This document shows positions 1 to 5,500 of a DNA stretch of 12,078 bases, one piece after another. Position 1 is the first letter of the stretch, and every line of letters starts with the position of its first letter. Position numbers and translations under genes: made by a program. The notes beneath the pieces are model-generated. The model did not search any database and had not been told where the DNA came from. It saw nothing but the letters and a program-made list of their open reading frames with translations. The DNA is from Mycobacterium sp. (lineage in GTDB: Bacteria; Actinomycetota; Actinomycetes; Mycobacteriales; Mycobacteriaceae): NCBI GenBank assembly GCA_029256565.1, contig JAQSXQ010000036.1, positions 1 through 12,078 on the forward strand. Direction: 5' to 3'.

Positions 1-1
1 C

Positions 2-538
2 CGGATCTTCGTCGACGACGACTACCAGACGAAGGTCGACCACATCTACGCCGTCGGCGACGTCATCGGGTTCCCCGCGCTGGCCGCCACGTCGATGGAC
101 CAGGGCAGGCTCGCGGCGTACCACGCCTTCGGCGAGCCCTGCAAGGGCATGACCGAGCTGCAGCCCATCGGCATCTACTCGATCCCGGAGGTGTCCTACG
201 TCGGCGCGACCGAGGTGGACCTCACCAAGGAGTCGGTGCCCTACGAGGTGGGCGTGTCCCGCTACCGCGAACTCGCACGCGGCCAGATCGCCGGCGACTC
301 GTACGGCATGCTCAAGCTGCTGGTCTCCACCGACGACCTCCGCCTGCTCGGCGTTCACATCTTCGGTACCAACGCCACCGAGATGGTGCACATCGGCCAG
401 GCGGTCATGGGCTGCGGCGGCACCGTCGAGTACCTGGTCGACGCGGTGTTCAACTACCCCACGTTCTCCGAGGCCTACAAGGTCGCGGCGCTCGACGTCA
501 TGAACAAGCTGCGCGCGCTGTCCCAGTTCCGCCGCTAG
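2..538 (+). CDS. sthA: Soluble pyridine nucleotide transhydrogenase, C-terminal part (5' end outside window)
   Basis: SthA is a cytoplasmic FAD flavoprotein that exchanges reducing equivalents between NADPH and NAD+. The frame is open from base 2, and 178 residues are visible; the family is about 460-470 residues, so roughly the first 290 lie upstream. Visible residues include the second FAD contact (IYAVGDVIGFPALAATSMDQ at about residues 14-33 of the fragment) and the C-terminal dimerisation domain of the pyridine nucleotide-disulphide reductase family. That domain ends with FNYPTFSEAYKVAALD, the form seen in SthA, which lacks the HxxPT histidine of lipoamide dehydrogenase. This separates it from Lpd and mercuric reductase. 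It is Rv2713 in M. tuberculosis, also next to the PAC2/hydrolase/PhzF genes. Its TAG stop shares the palindrome CTAG (535-538) with the stop of the convergent protease gene, so there is no room for a terminator between them. Confidence 0.93.
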   Translation, partial: RIFVDDDYQTKVDHIYAVGDVIGFPALAATSMDQGRLAAYHAFGEPCKGMTELQPIGIYSIPEVSYVGATEVDLTKESVPYEVGVSRYRELARGQIAGDSYGMLKLLVSTDDLRLLGVHIFGTNATEMVHIGQAVMGCGGTVEYLVDAVFNYPTFSEAYKVAALDVMNKLRALSQFRR

Positions 539-1311
539 CAGTCGTCACCGAACGCATCCGGCGCCCTGTCGGCCTCGCCTCCGGCCTGGGCACGGGCGAG
601 CAACTTGGCGACCGCGTCGTCGAACGGCGGTGAGTAGGACACGTCGTCGTGGCAGCCCCCGCCGTCCAGTCCCCCGGTGATGCCCGCGACGGTGGAACCC
701 GACACCCACGGCGACCCGCTCGTCCCGTCGACCAGGCCGGCGCACCGCAGCGACGGGAAGGCCTCGTCGTGGGCGGCGATCGTCGTGCGGCAGCCGATCG
801 GTCCGCCGCCGACGCCCATCGGGTAGCCGGTGACCGCGACGTCGGCGCCCACCGCGGGTGCCCGGCCCAGCGCGAAACCGCCGCCCGCAGCGTCCCGGAC
901 GGACCCGCCGCCATCGCGGCTCACCCGCCCGATTGCGAAGTCCGCCAACGGATCCTGATCCGCCAGCCAGCGCGGATCGAGGAAGACCTCGTCGACGTGC
1001 CAGGCGTCGTCGGGCTGGACCTCGCCCGAGAAGCCCGGGACGAAGTACGCGTCGACACCATCGGCGACGCAGTGTGCGGCGGTCAGGATCAGGTCGCCTG
1101 CCGCCGAGTCCAGCACCGAGCCCGAACACGTGTGCAGCGTCTCGCCGCCGAGGAACAGCGCACCCACCCGCCGGTCCGGCGCGACCGGCACCGCGCTGAT
1201 CGCGTCGGGCGCCCGCGGCGTGGCCTGCGCGGGTCGTGGAGCCGCGTCCTGGCGGGAGCAGCCGACCGCGACGATCGCCATCGCGACGACCACGAGGGAC
1301 CGGATCCACAT
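535..1311 (-). CDS. Trypsin-like serine protease, predicted lipoprotein
   Basis: The product is 258 residues. It starts with a short signal peptide (M1-W-I-R, then a hydrophobic stretch) and a lipobox AVGC with Cys18 as the lipidation site, so it is probably anchored on the outer face of the membrane. The chymotrypsin-fold triad is visible: His80 in LTAAHC, Asp124 in PLADFAIGRV, and Ser198 in GTSGSPW. Cys62 and Cys81 flank the active-site His as in trypsins, and Cys174/Cys190 could form a second disulphide. I chose the start at 1311 because it puts the signal peptide at the N-terminus. The frame is open to 1488, but that adds 59 non-conserved, arginine-rich residues. No good ribosome-binding site precedes 1311. 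It converges on sthA and diverges from the PAC2 gene. I know of no counterpart at this place in M. tuberculosis. The substrate cannot be inferred. Confidence 0.85.
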   Translation of the reverse strand: MWIRSLVVVAMAIVAVGCSRQDAAPRPAQATPRAPDAISAVPVAPDRRVGALFLGGETLHTCSGSVLDSAAGDLILTAAHCVADGVDAYFVPGFSGEVQPDDAWHVDEVFLDPRWLADQDPLADFAIGRVSRDGGGSVRDAAGGGFALGRAPAVGADVAVTGYPMGVGGGPIGCRTTIAAHDEAFPSLRCAGLVDGTSGSPWVSGSTVAGITGGLDGGGCHDDVSYSPPFDDAVAKLLARAQAGGEADRAPDAFGDDC

Positions 1312-1489
1312 CCCCCGATGGTGCCCGACCGGCGTCGGTCCGGCAGTGCTCCGGAATGCCTCCCGGTTCGACGACGTTGCCAACGGGTACCGGGGCTGAC
1401 GTGGCGCCGATGCCCGAGTGCGGGACACTGGGGTGACGAGGCGCGGGTCGGACGATCGGCCCATGGGCGTGGTGAGGAGGCGAAGCACG

Positions 1490-2476
1490 ATGACGGACGA
1501 TCCGAACAGTCCAGAGCAGCAGTATCAGCCAGACCAGAGCGGGATGTACGAACTCGAGTTCCCGGCACCCCAGCTGTCGGCGGCAGACGGCCGCGGACCG
1601 GTGATGATCCACGCACTGGAGGGCTTCTCCGATGCGGGGCACGCGATCAAGCTCGCTGCCGAGCACCTGAAGAACGCGCTCGACACCGAACTCGTCGCGT
1701 CGTTCGCGATCGACGATCTGCTCGACTACCGGTCGCGCCGCCCGCTGATGACGTTCAAGACCGACCACTTCACCCAGTACGAGACGCCGGAACTGAACCT
1801 GTACGCGCTGCACGACAGCGTCGGAACGCCGTTCCTGCTGTTGGCAGGCCTCGAGCCGGACCTCAAGTGGGAGCGGTTCGTCACCGCCGTGCGATTGCTG
1901 TCGGAACGACTTGGCGTCCGCCGCGTGATCGGCCTTGGCACGATCCCGATGGCCGTGCCGCACACCCGACCGGTGACCATGACGGCGCACGCCGCCGACA
2001 AGGAGCTGATCGCCGGCCACGAGCCCTGGGTCGGCGAGGTCCAGGTGCCAGGCAGCGTGTCGAATCTGCTCGAGTTCCGGATGGCGCAGCACGGCCACGA
2101 GGCCATGGGCTTCACGGTGCACGTGCCGCACTACCTGGCTCAGACCGACTACCCGCCCGCCGCGGAGGCTCTGCTGGCCGAGGTTTCGCGGGCCGCTGCG
2201 CTGCAGATCCCGCTGGCCGCACTCGGCGAGGCTGCCGCCGAGGTCCACACCAAGATCAACGAGCAGGTCGAGTCCAGCGCAGAAGTCGCTCAAGTGGTGA
2301 CCGCGCTGGAGCGCCAGTACGATGCGTTCGTCGCAGCTCAGGAGAATCGTTCGCTGCTCGCCCGGGACGAAGACCTACCGAGCGGCGATGAACTGGGCGC
2401 CGAATTCGAGAAGTTCCTGGCCGAGCAGGCCGGTGACGATCCCTCGGAGGGGGACGGCGGCACCGCAACGCCCTGA
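1490..2476 (+). CDS. PAC2 family protein (Rv2714-like)
   Basis: The product is 328 residues, close to the 324 of Rv2714, a member of a duplicated actinobacterial family with the proteasome-assembly-chaperone (PAC2) fold. Family residues include the N-terminal MIHALEGFSDAGHA (about 39-52), the central IGLGTIPMAVPHTRP, and VHVPHYLAQTDYPPAA. The C-terminal part (from about residue 245) is alpha-helical, Glu/Ala-rich and acidic, possibly coiled coil. I chose the ATG at 1490 because AGGAGG (1475-1480) lies nine bases before it; the frame is open to 1418 but without conserved sequence. The biochemical role is unknown, and a link to proteasome assembly is inferred only from the fold. The next gene starts 11 bases after the stop, so the two are almost certainly co-transcribed. 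I saw no convincing promoter in the 178-base gap shared with the divergent protease gene (1312-1489). Confidence 0.9.
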   Translation: MTDDPNSPEQQYQPDQSGMYELEFPAPQLSAADGRGPVMIHALEGFSDAGHAIKLAAEHLKNALDTELVASFAIDDLLDYRSRRPLMTFKTDHFTQYETPELNLYALHDSVGTPFLLLAGLEPDLKWERFVTAVRLLSERLGVRRVIGLGTIPMAVPHTRPVTMTAHAADKELIAGHEPWVGEVQVPGSVSNLLEFRMAQHGHEAMGFTVHVPHYLAQTDYPPAAEALLAEVSRAAALQIPLAALGEAAAEVHTKINEQVESSAEVAQVVTALERQYDAFVAAQENRSLLARDEDLPSGDELGAEFEKFLAEQAGDDPSEGDGGTATP

Positions 2477-2487
2477 CAGGAGTTGGC

Positions 2488-3510
2488 ATGACCGACCGCA
2501 CGCCTCATCTACGACCCGTGCGCGAGGTCACCCCGACACTGCACTACCGGACCATCCACGGTTATCGCCGTGCCTTCCGGGTGGCGGGCTCCGGTCCGGC
2601 GATCCTGCTGATCCACGGCATCGGTGACAACTCGACGACGTGGAGCACCGTGCAGTCCGCGCTCGCGCAGCGGTTCACGGTGATCGCCCCCGATCTGCTC
2701 GGCCACGGCAAGTCCGACAAGCCGCGGGCGGACTACTCGGTCGCGGCCTACGCCAACGGGATGCGCGACCTGCTCAGCGTTCTCGACGTCGAGCGGGTGA
2801 CCGTGGTGGGGCACTCGCTGGGCGGTGGCGTCGCGATGCAGTTCGCCTATCAGTTCCCCCAGTTGGTCGACCGCCTGATCCTCGTCGGTGCCGGCGGCGT
2901 CACCAAGGACGTCAACGTGGCGTTGCGCATCGCCGCGATGCCGATGGGCACCGAAGCGCTGGCCCTGCTGCGGCTACCCCTGGTGCTGCCTGCGCTGCAG
3001 GCGGTGGGCCGCGTCGGCGGCGCACTGCTCGGCAAGACCGCCGCCGGCCGCGACATCCCCGACATGCTCCGCATCCTGGCCGACCTGCCCGAGCCGACCG
3101 CGTCGTCGGCGTTCGCCCGCACGCTGCGTGCCGTCGTGGACTGGCGCGGCCAGGTGGTGACGATGCTCGACCGCTGTTACCTCACCGAATCGGTGCCCGT
3201 GCAACTCATCTGGGGCTCACACGATTCGGTGATCCCGGTGGGCCACGCCCGGATGGCCCACTCCGCGATGCCGGGTTCCCGACTCGAGGTGTTCGACGGT
3301 TCGGGTCACTTCCCCTTCCACGACGACCCCGACCGGTTCGTGGAGGTCGTCGAGAAGTTCATCGACTCCACCGACCCCGCGGTGTACGACCAGGATCTGC
3401 TGCGGAACCTGCTGCGCGCGGGCATCAGCGAGCAGACCATCACCGGTTCCGTGGGCACCCGTGTCGCGGTGCTCGACGCGATGGGCGCCGACGAGCGCAG
3501 CGCCACCTGA
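2488..3510 (+). CDS. Alpha/beta-hydrolase fold protein (Rv2715-like)
   Basis: The product is 340 residues, matching Rv2715 (about 341). It has the alpha/beta-hydrolase order: the oxyanion-hole segment LLIHGIGDNSTTW (40-52), PDLLGHGKSDKP (68-79), the nucleophile elbow VVGHSLGGG with Ser110, the acid Asp246 in WGSHDSVIP, and His274 in DGSGHFPFHDDP. All three catalytic residues are present, so it should be an active hydrolase or related enzyme. There is no signal peptide, so it is probably cytoplasmic or membrane-associated. A 30-residue tail after the fold is typical of this actinobacterial group. The start is set by AGGAG (2478-2482), five bases before the ATG. The 11-base gap to the PAC2 gene indicates an operon. 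The substrate is unknown; resemblance to meta-cleavage (C-C) hydrolases and epoxide hydrolases does not settle it. Confidence 0.92.
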   Translation: MTDRTPHLRPVREVTPTLHYRTIHGYRRAFRVAGSGPAILLIHGIGDNSTTWSTVQSALAQRFTVIAPDLLGHGKSDKPRADYSVAAYANGMRDLLSVLDVERVTVVGHSLGGGVAMQFAYQFPQLVDRLILVGAGGVTKDVNVALRIAAMPMGTEALALLRLPLVLPALQAVGRVGGALLGKTAAGRDIPDMLRILADLPEPTASSAFARTLRAVVDWRGQVVTMLDRCYLTESVPVQLIWGSHDSVIPVGHARMAHSAMPGSRLEVFDGSGHFPFHDDPDRFVEVVEKFIDSTDPAVYDQDLLRNLLRAGISEQTITGSVGTRVAVLDAMGADERSAT

Positions 3511-3527
3511 GGCGCTTCGATACGTCG

Positions 3528-3533
3528 TAGCAT
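3528..3533 (+). promoter_or_regulatory. Candidate -10 box of a leaderless phzF-family transcript
   Basis: TAGCAT fits the mycobacterial -10 pattern TANNNT and ends six bases before the ATG at 3540, which would start transcription at or next to that ATG. The only SD-like sequence, GGAG (3535-3538), is one base from the ATG, too close to work as an SD. No recognisable -35 is present, and read-through from the upstream operon is also likely. Confidence 0.35.
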
Positions 3534-3539
3534 CGGAGC

Positions 3540-4238
3540 ATGGCGATCGACGTGACCGTGCTGCGTGTGTTCACCGACTCCGAGGGCAACTACGGCAACC
3601 CACTGGGCGTGGTGGACGCCGCGACCGCGCCGCCGTCCGAGCGGCAACGCATCGCGACCGCACTCGGATACAGCGAAACCATCTTCATCGATCTGCCCGC
3701 CGCGGGCGCTGCTACGGCGCGGGCGCACATCTTCACTCCCGCAACGGAGTTGCCGTTCGCGGGTCACCCGACGGTGGGTGCGGCGTGGTGGCTCAATCGA
3801 CGCGGCACCCCGGTGCGCACGTTGCAGGTGCCCGCCGGCATCGTCGGAGTGACCTACGACGACGGAGCCGACGGAGAGATGGCGATCATCCGGGCCCGTT
3901 CGGACTGGGCGCCGGACTTCTCGATCTACGACATGGCGTCGGTCGACGAGGTACTCGCCGCCGACCCCGACGACTACACCGAGGACGTCGAGCACTACCT
4001 GTGGGCCTGGATCGACCGGGAGGCGGGAACCATTCGGTCGCGGATGTTCGCAAGCCATCTCGGCATTCCAGAGGACGAGGCCACCGGAGCGGCCGCGGTG
4101 CGCATCACCGATCACCTGAGCCGCGATCTGCTCATCACCCAGGGCGAGGGGTCCCAGATCCGCACGTGGTGGGATCCCGCGGGTTGGGTCAAGGTGGCAG
4201 GCCGGGTGGTCGACGACGGCGTCAGGCAGATCGACTAG
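3540..4238 (+). CDS. PhzF family protein, short actinobacterial form (Rv2716-like)
   Basis: The product is 232 residues; Rv2716 is about 228, while classical PhzF proteins have 260-300. PhzF proteins are isomerases or epimerases with two diaminopimelate-epimerase-like halves. Visible motifs are the N-terminal RVFTDSEGNYGNPLGVV (10-25), GYSETIFID with Glu46 at the position of the catalytic glutamate of PhzF, TPATELPFAGHPTVG (66-80), and EDEATGAAAV in the C-terminal half, matching the family's TG(S/A) element. The catalytic acid and both half-site motifs are kept, so it may be active; the shortness reflects trimming between the halves. Phenazine synthesis should not be inferred, as there are no phz neighbours. 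It starts 29 bases after the hydrolase stop and converges on nrdR, with 16 bases between the stops. Confidence 0.88.
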   Translation: MAIDVTVLRVFTDSEGNYGNPLGVVDAATAPPSERQRIATALGYSETIFIDLPAAGAATARAHIFTPATELPFAGHPTVGAAWWLNRRGTPVRTLQVPAGIVGVTYDDGADGEMAIIRARSDWAPDFSIYDMASVDEVLAADPDDYTEDVEHYLWAWIDREAGTIRSRMFASHLGIPEDEATGAAAVRITDHLSRDLLITQGEGSQIRTWWDPAGWVKVAGRVVDDGVRQID

Positions 4239-4254
4239 CGGCGAGCGGAGCGGG

Positions 4255-4719
4255 TCAGCTCGGCGAGGCGACCTGACGGTGGGCCCGCAGGGCCTCGATC
4301 TCGCGTTCGAAGTCCTCGGCGGAGGAGAACGAGCGGTAGACGGAGGCGAAGCGCAGGTAGGCGACCTCGTCGAGGTCGCGCAGTGGCCCCAGGATCGCGA
4401 GGCCGACCTCGTTGCTGGGGACTTCGGGCGATCCGGTGGAGCGCACGGCGTCCTCCACCTTCTGCGCGAGGACGTTCAGCGCGTCGTCGTCGACGTCGCG
4501 GCCCTGGCAGGCACGTCGCACGCCCTTGATGACCTTCTCGCGGCTGAACGGTTCGGTGACGCCGCTGCGCTTGACCACCGCCAGCACCGCCGTCTCCACC
4601 GTGGTGAACCGCTTGCCGCACTCGGGGCACGACCGGCGCCGGCGGATCGCCTGGCCCTCGTCGGCCTCGCGCGAGTCGACGACCCGGGAGTCGGGATGAC
4701 GACAGAACGGACAGTGCAC
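4255..4719 (-). CDS. nrdR: Transcriptional repressor NrdR
   Basis: NrdR represses ribonucleotide reductase genes in response to (d)ATP. The product is 154 residues, the usual length. The N-terminal zinc ribbon has Cys3, Cys6, Cys31 and Cys34 (HCPFC near the start and SCPECGKRF) around the conserved DSREADEGQAIRRRR. The ATP-cone domain follows (about 46-136: VVKRSGVTEPFSREK, ILGPLRDLDEVAYLRFASVY). The start is a GTG at 4719, preceded by AAGGAG (4725-4730) at good distance and putting the zinc ribbon at the N-terminus. An ATG at 4806 in the same frame would add 29 non-conserved residues. The gene lies 95 bases downstream of chiZ on the same strand, so read-through from the damage-inducible chiZ promoters is possible. 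The Rv2717c counterpart, which lies downstream of nrdR in M. tuberculosis, is absent. Confidence 0.96.
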   Translation of the reverse strand: MHCPFCRHPDSRVVDSREADEGQAIRRRRSCPECGKRFTTVETAVLAVVKRSGVTEPFSREKVIKGVRRACQGRDVDDDALNVLAQKVEDAVRSTGSPEVPSNEVGLAILGPLRDLDEVAYLRFASVYRSFSSAEDFEREIEALRAHRQVASPS

Positions 4720-4724
4720 AACCG

Positions 4725-4730
4725 CTCCTT
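4725..4730 (-). promoter_or_regulatory. Ribosome-binding site of nrdR (decides the GTG start)
   Basis: On the minus strand AAGGAG lies five bases before the GTG at 4719. No comparable site precedes the in-frame ATG at 4806, and the first 29 codons from there are not NrdR-like. Confidence 0.8.
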
Positions 4731-4735
4731 CGCCA

Positions 4736-4769
4736 CGTATGTCGAGTCCGGGCGCCCCGGCCACATACG
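4736..4769. repeat. Nested inverted repeat between chiZ and nrdR
   Basis: Outer arms CGTATGT (4736-4742) and ACATACG (4763-4769) are perfect complements. Inside them is a second perfect dyad, CCGGG (4748-4752) and CCCGG (4756-4760), with a three-base loop. It sits just upstream of the nrdR ribosome-binding site. It could fold in the chiZ-nrdR transcript (attenuator or terminator) or bind a dimeric protein. It does not resemble the published NrdR box. Confidence 0.5.
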
Positions 4770-4814
4770 AGCGTACCGATTGACGGCAGCGGAAATCACG
4801 GCGCATGGCGCGGA

Positions 4815-5255
4815 TCAGGCGACGGGTGCGATCAGCGTCTGTCCGGCGTCGACGCCGGCGGAGGAGAGTTCGTTGAGTTCGCGGATCTGGTCGACGACCG
4901 CGGCGACGGGCGCATCGGGTGCCACGCGCTGGGCGAGCTGCTGCAGCGACTCCCCCGTCTGCACCTGGACGACCGCCAGCTGACCCGGCGCGGGGGCCTC
5001 AGCCGGCGCGCCGAACTGCGCGACCAGCCCGAGCCACACCGTGATCGCAGCCGCCACCAACGCCAGCAGCACCGTGGTGGCGGGCGTGATCGGCTTGCGG
5101 CGGTTGGACGCTCGCGACATCAGCACGCCGGTGCCGCGGTACCGCAGCGGCTCGTTGGCCGGCCTGCGGCGCTGCGGACCGCGCCGCACGTCGGGGCGCG
5201 GCCGCATGGGGCGGGCGACGATTTCGGTGGGGTACTCCCGCGTGATGATGGTCAT
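4815..5255 (-). CDS. chiZ: Cell-division-modulating LysM membrane protein ChiZ (Rv2719c)
   Basis: In M. tuberculosis Rv2719c (ChiZ) is a DNA-damage-induced protein reported to hydrolyse cell wall and disturb FtsZ-ring formation when overproduced. This protein has 146 residues. Residues 1-58 form a Pro/Arg-rich cytoplasmic tail (14 Arg, very few hydrophobic residues), starting MTIITREYPTEIV as in ChiZ. A single membrane helix spans about 60-80 (TTVLLALVAAAITVWLGLVA). Residues 95-144 form an extracytoplasmic LysM domain (VVQVQTGESLQQLAQRV ... IRELNEL ... LIAPVA) that should bind peptidoglycan. The ATG at 5255 has AAAGG upstream. Expression should be damage-controlled, because the upstream region carries a RecA-independent promoter motif and LexA sites. 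I see no separate hydrolase domain: the only recognisable fold is LysM, so the reported hydrolase activity is not explained by the sequence. Confidence 0.93.
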   Translation of the reverse strand: MTIITREYPTEIVARPMRPRPDVRRGPQRRRPANEPLRYRGTGVLMSRASNRRKPITPATTVLLALVAAAITVWLGLVAQFGAPAEAPAPGQLAVVQVQTGESLQQLAQRVAPDAPVAAVVDQIRELNELSSAGVDAGQTLIAPVA

Positions 5256-5293
5256 CTCTGGCGCCTTTCGTCCTGTCGTGCAGTGCCGGTCGT

Positions 5294-5309
5294 TCGCTAC
5301 TGTGTTCGA
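5294..5309 (-). promoter_or_regulatory. Degenerate LexA-like site, chiZ promoter (copy 2)
   Basis: On the minus strand the site reads TCGAACACAGTAGCGA: a perfect left half (TCGAAC) and a poor right half, 9 of 12 consensus positions. It lies just downstream of the candidate chiZ -10. It shares the pattern TCGAACAC-N3-AGCGA with the site at 5317-5332, exactly 23 bases away. Confidence 0.35.
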
Positions 5310-5315
5310 ACCATA
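5310..5315 (-). promoter_or_regulatory. Candidate LexA-controlled chiZ -10 box
   Basis: TATGGT on the minus strand fits TANNNT and would start transcription near 5303, leaving a leader of about 48 bases with a ribosome-binding site. The matching -35 region (about 5333-5338) is weak and overlaps the edge of the LexA box at 5337-5352, which is consistent with repression. Confidence 0.4.
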
Positions 5316-5316
5316 A

Positions 5317-5332
5317 TCGCTCAGGTGTTCGA
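5317..5332 (-). promoter_or_regulatory. Degenerate LexA-like site, chiZ promoter (copy 1)
   Basis: On the minus strand the site reads TCGAACACCTGAGCGA. The left half is perfect and the right half (GAGCGA) keeps 4 of 6 positions, so the total of 10 of 12 equals that of the better-placed chiZ LexA box. It lies in the spacer immediately upstream of the candidate -10 at 5310-5315. Confidence 0.4.
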
Positions 5333-5336
5333 TGAC

Positions 5337-5352
5337 TAGAACATGTGATCGA
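5337..5352. promoter_or_regulatory. LexA (SOS) box upstream of chiZ
   Basis: TAGAAC-ATGT-GATCGA on the plus strand matches the mycobacterial consensus TCGAAC-N4-GTTCGA at 10 of 12 positions, with one mismatch in each half. It lies between the upstream RecA-independent promoter motif and the proximal chiZ -10. LexA bound here should block the proximal promoter and could also hinder transcription from the upstream one. Confidence 0.7.
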
Positions 5353-5362
5353 ACTGTTGCAA

Positions 5363-5385
5363 ACGATATCGGCGGGCACCGACAA
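5363..5385 (-). promoter_or_regulatory. RecA-independent (PafBC-type) DNA-damage promoter of chiZ
   Basis: On the minus strand the sequence is TTGTCGGTG, eight bases, then TATCGT. This fits every fixed position of the motif TTGTCRGTG-N8-TANNNT described for RecA-independent damage promoters of mycobacteria, which PafBC activates. It points toward chiZ, with expected transcription start near 5356 and a leader of about 100 bases. M. tuberculosis Rv2719c is reported to be damage-inducible independently of RecA, which agrees. Confidence 0.85.
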
Positions 5386-5452
5386 GTCGGATCGAGTCAA
5401 TCCCCGGTCGCTCCGCTCCCGCCCTCCGCGGCGAACCCGAGCGCGACACGCG

Positions 5453-5468
5453 TCGAACACATGTTTGA
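5453..5468. promoter_or_regulatory. LexA (SOS) box of lexA
   Basis: TCGAAC-ACAT-GTTTGA matches the consensus TCGAAC-N4-GTTCGA at 11 of 12 positions. It overlaps the first four bases of the -35 hexamer of the lexA promoter, so LexA should repress its own gene here. Confidence 0.92.
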
Positions 5469-5493
5469 AAAACGCTCCGGTCCGGACTAGATT
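5465..5493 (+). promoter_or_regulatory. lexA promoter, predicted leaderless
   Basis: The -35 TTGAAA (5465-5470), a 17-base spacer and the -10 TAGATT (5488-5493) make a good SigA-type promoter. Seven bases separate the -10 from the ATG at 5501, so transcription should begin at or beside the A of the start codon. No ribosome-binding site precedes that ATG, which is expected of a leaderless mRNA. Confidence 0.75.
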
Positions 5494-5500
5494 CGGCGCC

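Noticed and set aside
1312..1489. Promoter or operator in the protease/PAC2 divergent gap
   Set aside because: A TTGCCA at 1377-1382 has no TANNNT at a suitable distance, and I found no palindrome good enough to report.
545..2391. Very long open frames of about 580 codons on both strands (545-2293 minus, 649-2391 plus)
   Set aside because: They overlap the protease and PAC2 genes, are Arg-rich and of low complexity, show no family motifs, and reflect GC-rich codon bias.
3540..4238. PhzF-like gene as a sign of phenazine synthesis
   Set aside because: No other phz genes are nearby, and the family is widespread with unrelated roles; the neighbourhood is a conserved housekeeping block.
5345..5500. 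N-terminal extension of LexA from an ATG at 5345
   Set aside because: It would cross the SOS box and the lexA promoter, and the 52 added residues are not LexA-like.
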